DNA of 11,874 nt, taken from Pseudomonadota bacterium. GTDB taxonomy: Bacteria > Pseudomonadota > Gammaproteobacteria > Xanthomonadales > Xanthomonadaceae. Position 1 is the stretch's first letter, and every line of letters starts with the position of its first letter. The translations under genes and the position numbers were made by a program. The notes beneath the pieces were generated by a model. The model did not search any database. It was not told where the DNA came from and saw nothing but the letters and a program-made list of their open reading frames with translations. Below, one piece after another: positions 8,004 through 11,874 of the stretch. The stretch spans positions 1 to 11,874 of the forward strand of contig JAEXRB010000211.1 of NCBI GenBank assembly GCA_023438325.1, in the 5' to 3' direction.

Positions 8004-9052
8004 GGCGTGTTCTTGTTTTTGCGTGCCGAAACGCGCCCGCGTTTGGCGAGTTGTTCCAGCGACCGGCTGGCCGCATCGAAATCCCGATCCACCGCCTGCG
8101 GCAAGGCATTCTGCTGATTGCGCCACAGATCAAATTGCTGGTGTGCATGTTGTAGCGCGGCATCGTGACTGACGCTGCCGGCATGTTCGAGCACCTCGCG
8201 CCCACCCAGTCGCAGGAAATCATCGAGCTTGGCGTTCCAGTCGGCCATCGTCATCGGTGTGCGATTGAGTGCCTGCAACTCGGCAAATTCCAGATACGCG
8301 GTGACGATGCGGTTGAGCGTTTCCAGTTCATCGGCTTTCAGATAGTTCTTGCCGACGGGCGCATCGTGCTTGCGCGGCACGGCACCGGGCGTGTTGGTCA
8401 TGCCCATGTTCGGAAAGCTGGCATCGGCGCGCGCCATCACCACTTCGGCAGCGGTTTGCCCGTGCGCGGCCCAATGCTTCTTGTTCTGCACCGTGGCAAA
8501 AAAACGCCGGCTGGCTTCGGCATCGGCGTGGTAGTCGATACTGGTGGCGTAGATATCCAGCACCTTCTGCCAGAACATCCGTTCGGAAGAGCGGATGTCG
8601 CGTATGCGCGCCAGCAGTTCTTCGAAATAGCCGTCATTCGGCCCGCGCTTGAGGCGTTCGTCATCCAGCACGAAACCCTTGACCAGATAGTCCTGCAAGC
8701 GCTCGCTGGCCCATTGCCGGAACTGGCTGCCGCGTGGCGAGCGCACCCGGTAACCCACGGCCAGAATGGCTTCCAGGCTGTAGTGATCCAGCAGCCGACG
8801 TACCGTGCGGTCCCCTTCGGATTGAACAATCCGGAATTTCCGGACGGTTCGTTCAGGTTGAAGCTCGTCCTCGTCGTAAATGTTTTGCAGGTGTTCGCTG
8901 ATGGTTTTGGGCGATACCTGAAACAGCTCCGCCATCTGCCGCTGGCTGAGCCACACCGAATCGCCTTCCAGCCGCACCTCCACTCGGGTGCGGGCGTCAT
9001 CGCCGCGATACAACAGCAATTCCGAGCGCGGTGTATCGGGCTGGGTGCTCAT
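8000..9052 (-). CDS. RhuM family protein encoded between mod and res
   Basis: A 350-residue member of the RhuM family, named after a Salmonella pathogenicity-island protein of unproven biochemical role. The N-terminal part contains a helix-turn-helix-like segment, 'SQRQMAELFQVSPKTISEH' (about residues 36-54), suggesting DNA binding. The family core follows: 'LEAILAVGYRVRSPRGSQF', 'YLVKGFVLDDERLKRG', 'FWQKVLDIYATSIDY', 'FFATVQNKKHWAAHG' and 'TAAEVVMARADASFPNMG'. The C-terminus is basic ('KRGRVSARKNKNTP'). The gene overlaps both mod (stop at 9049, start at 9052) and res (start at 8003, stop at 8000) by the ATGA arrangement, so all three should be made together. RhuM-like genes occur near restriction-modification loci, but I know of no settled function. 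A regulator or accessory subunit of the restriction complex is an inference. Confidence 0.85.
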   Translation of the reverse strand: MSTQPDTPRSELLLYRGDDARTRVEVRLEGDSVWLSQRQMAELFQVSPKTISEHLQNIYDEDELQPERTVRKFRIVQSEGDRTVRRLLDHYSLEAILAVGYRVRSPRGSQFRQWASERLQDYLVKGFVLDDERLKRGPNDGYFEELLARIRDIRSSERMFWQKVLDIYATSIDYHADAEASRRFFATVQNKKHWAAHGQTAAEVVMARADASFPNMGMTNTPGAVPRKHDAPVGKNYLKADELETLNRIVTAYLEFAELQALNRTPMTMADWNAKLDDFLRLGGREVLEHAGSVSHDAALQHAHQQFDLWRNQQNALPQAVDRDFDAASRSLEQLAKRGRVSARKNKNTP

Positions 9053-10683
9053 GGTGCGATGCGCAGGTGATAAGGCAGTTGCCTGAAGGCGATGCCTAGG
9101 GCACGCAAGCGTTCGGGGCTGATGGCTGAGCGGGCGGCGTAGATCACCTTGGGGCCATCGTGTGGCGGCAGCGCCATCAGCAAGGGCGAGGTCAGCACGT
9201 TGCCGCCGTCGATGCGGCGATCTTTCAAGATGCCGTTGTAGAGCAGATACACCGCACGGCCTTCATGCACACCCAGCAGCGGGCTGGATGTATCCGCTTC
9301 GTTGCGGGCGGCACGGGATACCGGCAAGCCCATGCCGATTTCGATGAACCAGACAAAGCGCGCCAGTTCGGCAAACCGCACTTCCGGGTCGATATGCCCG
9401 CGTGCATCGAACAAGGGTTTGCCCAAGGTGCAGAACTGGAAGCCACCGCCCAGCCCGGCCACCGGCTCGCCTTTGGCGTTGGTGTAGCCCTGCGCCACGC
9501 GACGCACGCGCTCGGCGGTGACGTTCTTGGCAATGCCGTCATCCATTTCCACGAGGATGCAGCGGCGTGTGCCGCCGTCTTCGGCGTTCTGTTTCAGCAC
9601 GGCGTGGCCGGTGGTGCCGGAGCCGGCGAAGCTGTCGAGGATCAGGGAATCCTTGTCGCTGGCGATTTGCAGGATGCGTTGGATCAGGCGGGTGGGTTTG
9701 GGGGTGATGAACACGTCATCACTGGTAGCAAATTCCACCACCTCCAGCAGCTCTTTCTTGGCTTCCTGTGTGTGGCCCACTTCTTTGTAGAACCACATTG
9801 TTTGCGGGACTACCCCATCCTTTACATCGGAGAGGAAACGCTTGGTTTGCGGAATAGCATTGCCATCCTTCCCCCACCAAATACGGTTATCTCGATCCAA
9901 GTCATCAAACTTCTCCTTGGAAACAGTCCAGTACCTCCCCTTCGGAGGAGCAGGGGTAACTTTCCCAGATGGTGACGTGACGGCATAGGTACCTTCGGAA
10001 TAGTAATTCCTCGCCGACAAGTCACTGGTCTTCCAAGCGCCTCGTGGATCGTTGTCCGGGTTGCGGTAGGCCGCATTCTGGCCTTCTGTTCGCGGCAGGA
10101 GATTCGGTGTCCATTTTTCGGCATTGCCCGCATAGACAACCACATAGTCGTGGTCCTCGGAAAAGTGCCGTGCGGAGTTCTTGGGGGAATAGACCTTCTG
10201 CCACAACACCGTCGCCACAAAGTTTTTCGCACCAAAAATCTCATCCATCAACAGCCGCAGATTCGCCACCTCGTTGTCGTCGATAGAAACGAAAATCGCG
10301 CCATCCGCGCGCAGAAACTGCTTCAGCAGCATGAGGCGCGGATACATCATGCACAGCCAGCGGTCGTGCCGATCCAGGGTTTCGCCTTCCTTGCCCACCA
10401 CTTCGCCCAGCCAGCGGCGGATTTCCGGGCTGTTGACGTTGTCGTTGTATGCCCAACCTTCGTTGCCGGTGTTGTAGGGCGGGTCGATGTAGATGCATTT
10501 CACCTGCCCGGCATAGCGCGGCAGCAGCGCCTTGAGCGCGAGCAGGTTGTCGCCCTGCACGATCAGGTTGCCGCTTTCGGCATCGCCACAGGAGTGTGCG
10601 GCCACCGGCGTCAGCAGGCGAAAGGGCACGTCTTTGTGATGTTTGGTCACGGCATCCTTGCCGATCCAGTTCAACGAGGGCAT
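9049..10683 (-). CDS. mod: Type III modification methyltransferase Mod (adenine-N6, beta class)
   Basis: A 544-residue DNA methyltransferase, normal size for type III Mod. The catalytic motif IV is 'IYIDPPYNTG' (DPPY at 67-70) and the AdoMet-binding motif I is 'LDSFAGSGTTGHAVL' (FAGSGTT at 352-358). This IV-before-I order is the beta class used by type III enzymes, and DPPY points to N6-methyladenine. Mod methylates the host sites and gives Res its specificity. The target-recognition region lies between the motifs, roughly residues 155-320; by hand count the DNA at 9781-10020 is about 50% GC against about 65% at 9361-9480, suggesting a separately acquired recognition domain. The start at 10683 has a weak GGAA 8 nt upstream. 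No simple-sequence repeat able to cause phase variation is visible. It is first gene of the mod-rhuM-res operon; the recognised sequence cannot be read from the protein. Confidence 0.95.
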   Translation of the reverse strand: MPSLNWIGKDAVTKHHKDVPFRLLTPVAAHSCGDAESGNLIVQGDNLLALKALLPRYAGQVKCIYIDPPYNTGNEGWAYNDNVNSPEIRRWLGEVVGKEGETLDRHDRWLCMMYPRLMLLKQFLRADGAIFVSIDDNEVANLRLLMDEIFGAKNFVATVLWQKVYSPKNSARHFSEDHDYVVVYAGNAEKWTPNLLPRTEGQNAAYRNPDNDPRGAWKTSDLSARNYYSEGTYAVTSPSGKVTPAPPKGRYWTVSKEKFDDLDRDNRIWWGKDGNAIPQTKRFLSDVKDGVVPQTMWFYKEVGHTQEAKKELLEVVEFATSDDVFITPKPTRLIQRILQIASDKDSLILDSFAGSGTTGHAVLKQNAEDGGTRRCILVEMDDGIAKNVTAERVRRVAQGYTNAKGEPVAGLGGGFQFCTLGKPLFDARGHIDPEVRFAELARFVWFIEIGMGLPVSRAARNEADTSSPLLGVHEGRAVYLLYNGILKDRRIDGGNVLTSPLLMALPPHDGPKVIYAARSAISPERLRALGIAFRQLPYHLRIAP

Positions 10684-10778
10684 GCAGAAGTTTCCGGAAC
10701 GAAGATGCAGAACAGTATTGTCATCTTTGTCTCAGCAGCTGCGACGGCGAATGACAGGATGGCGAGGGGCGAAATGCC

Positions 10779-11105
10779 TCATGCCTCGTCGGGCATCAAG
10801 ACGTCCAAGCCGCGTGCGGTGTGCCAGATGCGGATGACATCGACGTGGCCGGGCAGGTCGAGGTAATAGACGAGGTGATGCTCGAAGCGCTTGAGCGGGA
10901 GAAAGCGCAACGGAACCGGCAGATCGAGCGCGTGCTCGGCATGGCGGGTGGTACCGATGGCGGGGTGGCGCTGGATCAGGTCGTAGGCCGCTTGCAGTGC
11001 ATCGGCAAACGCCAATTCCAGCCTCAGGCCGCCTTGTAGGGCATACCAGGCCGCAGCTTCGTCTGCATCGCTTCTGGCTTGCTCCCGCAGGTGCAGTGGC
11101 TTCAT
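10779..11105 (-). CDS. parE: RelE/ParE family toxin
   Basis: A 108-residue toxin of the RelE/ParE superfamily. The helical N-terminal half ('REQARSDADEAAAWYALQ', 'LAFADALQAAYDLIQRHP') and the strand-rich C-terminal half ('PLRFLPLKRFEHHLVYYL', 'HVDVIRIWHTAR') follow the family pattern, ending with the usual V-x-R-x-x-H-x-x-R element. The RHH-type antitoxin upstream favours a ParE-like toxin, which would inhibit DNA gyrase, over a ribosome-dependent RelE mRNase, but sequence alone does not decide. Its ATG overlaps the antitoxin stop by 4 nt (ATGA) and no good Shine-Dalgarno is visible, so it should be translated by coupling, keeping it below the antitoxin. The frame is intact. The 95-nt gap to mod holds no clear promoter or terminator. 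Confidence 0.87.
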   Translation of the reverse strand: MKPLHLREQARSDADEAAAWYALQGGLRLELAFADALQAAYDLIQRHPAIGTTRHAEHALDLPVPLRFLPLKRFEHHLVYYLDLPGHVDVIRIWHTARGLDVLMPDEA

Positions 11106-11350
11106 GCGCCGGCCCGTTGTCTGGCGCGTTCACGCATCTTGTCGAAGTAGTCCGGTTCGATGGGCTCCGCCGGGCCGGAGGCCAACCCTTCGGCGATCAA
11201 CTGTCGCAGGAAGGTGGCGGCTTTTTCGCGCTGGCGCTGACGCACCAGATCACGCATGTAATCGGAGGTGCTGGCAAAGCCGCCTTCGCGGACTTCCTCA
11301 TCCACGAATTGCTTGAGCGGATCAGGCAGGGAAATGTTCATGGTGGCCAT
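11102..11350 (-). CDS. parD: ParD-like antitoxin (ribbon-helix-helix)
   Basis: An 82-residue antitoxin. The N-terminal 'MNISLPDPLKQFVDEEV' followed by 'STSDYMRDLVRQRQRE' is a ribbon-helix-helix DNA-binding domain of the ParD type, which dimerises and represses its own promoter. The C-terminal part, ending 'PDYFDKMRERARQRAGA', would be the disordered toxin-binding tail. The start at 11350 has AGGAG 6 nt upstream; an internal Met three codons later begins the conserved strand but lacks its own site. The gene is 56 nt downstream of acnD in the same direction, so it may receive transcripts from the propionate operon besides its own. The palindrome at 11355-11385 covers its ribosome-binding site and is a likely autoregulatory element. 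Confidence 0.88.
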   Translation of the reverse strand: MATMNISLPDPLKQFVDEEVREGGFASTSDYMRDLVRQRQREKAATFLRQLIAEGLASGPAEPIEPDYFDKMRERARQRAGA

Positions 11351-11354
11351 GGCG

Positions 11355-11385
11355 CACTCCTATGGCAAAAATTGCCACAGGAGTG
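11355..11385 (-). promoter_or_regulatory. Inverted repeat over the parD ribosome-binding site
   Basis: CACTCCTATGGCAA (11355-11368) and TTGCCACAGGAGTG (11372-11385) pair at 13 of 14 positions around a 3-nt loop. On the parD strand the stem contains the AGGAG of the antitoxin gene. It may be the operator bound by ParD or the ParDE complex, or an RNA hairpin that limits parD translation or ends acnD transcripts. There is no T-run after the stem, so plain intrinsic termination is the weakest option. Confidence 0.55.
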
Positions 11386-11391
11386 TGCGCG
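11379..11391. repeat. Right copy of a 13-nt direct repeat flanking the block between prpF and acnD
   Basis: AGGAGTGTGCGCG here matches AGGGGTGTGCGCG at 2166-2178 in 12 of 13 positions. This copy is 15 nt past the acnD stop codon and overlaps the right arm of the parD hairpin. Removing the DNA between the copies would leave a short acnD-prpF spacer of roughly 70 nt. Confidence 0.35.
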
Positions 11392-11406
11392 GCTACCGGA
11401 TGGGTT

Positions 11407-11874
11407 TCAAGCGCTCTTGTTCGCCGCCAAAAAGTCCTGGGCAAAACGTTGCAGCACGCCGCCGGCTTCGTAGATGGCCACTTCTTCGTCCGAATCCAGA
11501 CGGCAGGTGACGGGCACATCGACCGTTTCGCCATTTTTGCGGTGGATCCGCACGATGAGATCGGCACGCGGTTGGCGTTCGCCGATCACGTCGAAGGTCT
11601 CGGTGCCGTCGATGCCATGGGTGTGGCGGTTCTGGCCGGGTTTGAACTCCAGCGGCAACACGCCCATGCCGATCAGGTTGGTGCGATGGATGCGCTCGAA
11701 GCCTTCGGCCACGATGGCTTCCACGCCGGCCAGGCGCACGCCCTTGGCAGCCCAGTCGCGGCTGGAACCCTGACCGTAATCGGCACCGGCGATGATGATC
11801 AGCGGTTGCTTGCGATCCATGTAGGTTTCGATCGCTTCCCACATGCGCATCACCTTGCCTTCCGGCTCCACGCG
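11407..11874 (-). CDS. acnD: Fe/S-dependent 2-methylisocitrate dehydratase AcnD, C-terminal part
   Basis: The last 155 codons of an aconitase-superfamily gene; the frame is open to the right edge, so the 4Fe-4S ligands and most of the protein lie outside. This segment is the C-terminal swivel domain, with 'GADYGQGSSRDWAAKG', carrying the conserved Ser-Arg of the active site, and 'EGFERIHRTNLIGMGVLPLE'. These wordings, the 'EPEGKVMRMWEAIETYM' stretch before them and the ending 'YEAGGVLQRFAQDFLA' match AcnD better than housekeeping AcnA. The presence of prpF in the window supports that choice. AcnD dehydrates 2-methylcitrate in propionate catabolism and needs PrpF to give the correct product isomer. 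The gene normally immediately downstream, prpF, is displaced to 939-2126; the next gene here is the parD-like antitoxin. Confidence 0.9.
   Translation of the reverse strand, partial: RVEPEGKVMRMWEAIETYMDRKQPLIIIAGADYGQGSSRDWAAKGVRLAGVEAIVAEGFERIHRTNLIGMGVLPLEFKPGQNRHTHGIDGTETFDVIGERQPRADLIVRIHRKNGETVDVPVTCRLDSDEEVAIYEAGGVLQRFAQDFLAANKSA

Noticed and set aside
6999..8117. Plus-strand open frame of 372 codons opposite res
   Set aside because: The composition (many His, Gln and Arg) is that of the reverse complement of a GC-rich gene; the Res motifs on the other strand are unambiguous.
8004..8126. N-terminal extension of res to a start at 8126
   Set aside because: It would overlap the rhuM-like gene by about 120 nt; the ATGA overlap at 8003 and family similarity both support the shorter protein.
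8165..9975. Plus-strand open frames of 301 and 271 codons opposite rhuM and mod
   Set aside because: Both are antisense to coupled genes with conserved motifs and show no recognisable protein family.
9049..10683. Phase-variable repeat tract in mod
   Set aside because: Phase-variable type III mod genes carry long tetra- or pentanucleotide tracts; none is seen in the gene or just upstream.
10774..10787. Tandem 7-nt repeat (ATGCCTC twice) across the parE stop codon
   Set aside because: Two copies of a heptamer are expected by chance at this length and nothing nearby gives it a function.

Overview
The window looks like the chromosome of a GC-rich gammaproteobacterium, most probably of the order Lysobacterales (Xanthomonadales). 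The grounds are a 2-methylcitrate pathway of the AcnD/PrpF type, an exported bacillopeptidase F-like subtilase ending in an 'FDDGFE' tail of the kind I associate with exported proteins of that order, dense gene packing and strongly GC-biased third codon positions. Taxonomy is inferred from gene content only.

Layout, left to right. (1) 3-947, plus strand: the C-terminal part of a subtilisin-family protease, cut by the left edge. (2) 939-2126, minus: prpF, which overlaps the protease tail to tail. (3) 2185-4004: an SRPBCC/AHSA1 protein (minus) and a pirin (plus), divergent around a 335-nt intergenic region. (4) 4059-5075, minus: a CorA-type divalent-metal transporter, convergent with pirin across a strong inverted repeat. 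(5) 5352-10683, minus: a three-gene restriction-modification operon read mod - rhuM-like - res, with both junctions overlapping by 4 nt. (6) 10779-11350, minus: a ParD/ParE-type toxin-antitoxin pair, also with a 4-nt overlap and with a hairpin over the antitoxin ribosome-binding site. (7) 11407-11874, minus: the C-terminal end of acnD, cut by the right edge.

The most informative architectural point is that acnD and prpF, normally adjacent partners of one propionate-degradation operon, keep their expected order and orientation but are separated by about 9.3 kb of unrelated genes: an addiction module, a restriction-modification operon and three housekeeping-type accessory genes. A 13-nt near-perfect direct repeat (12 of 13 positions) lies just inside each edge of the interposed block, which fits an insertion into the acnD-prpF junction without proving one. 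No transposase, integrase, tRNA, rRNA or CRISPR array was seen.

The candidate for a less usual system is the mod-rhuM-res operon. Mod (beta-class adenine methyltransferase) and Res (helicase plus PD-ExK nuclease) are standard type III parts, but a RhuM-family protein is translationally coupled between them, suggesting that it works with or regulates the restriction enzyme.
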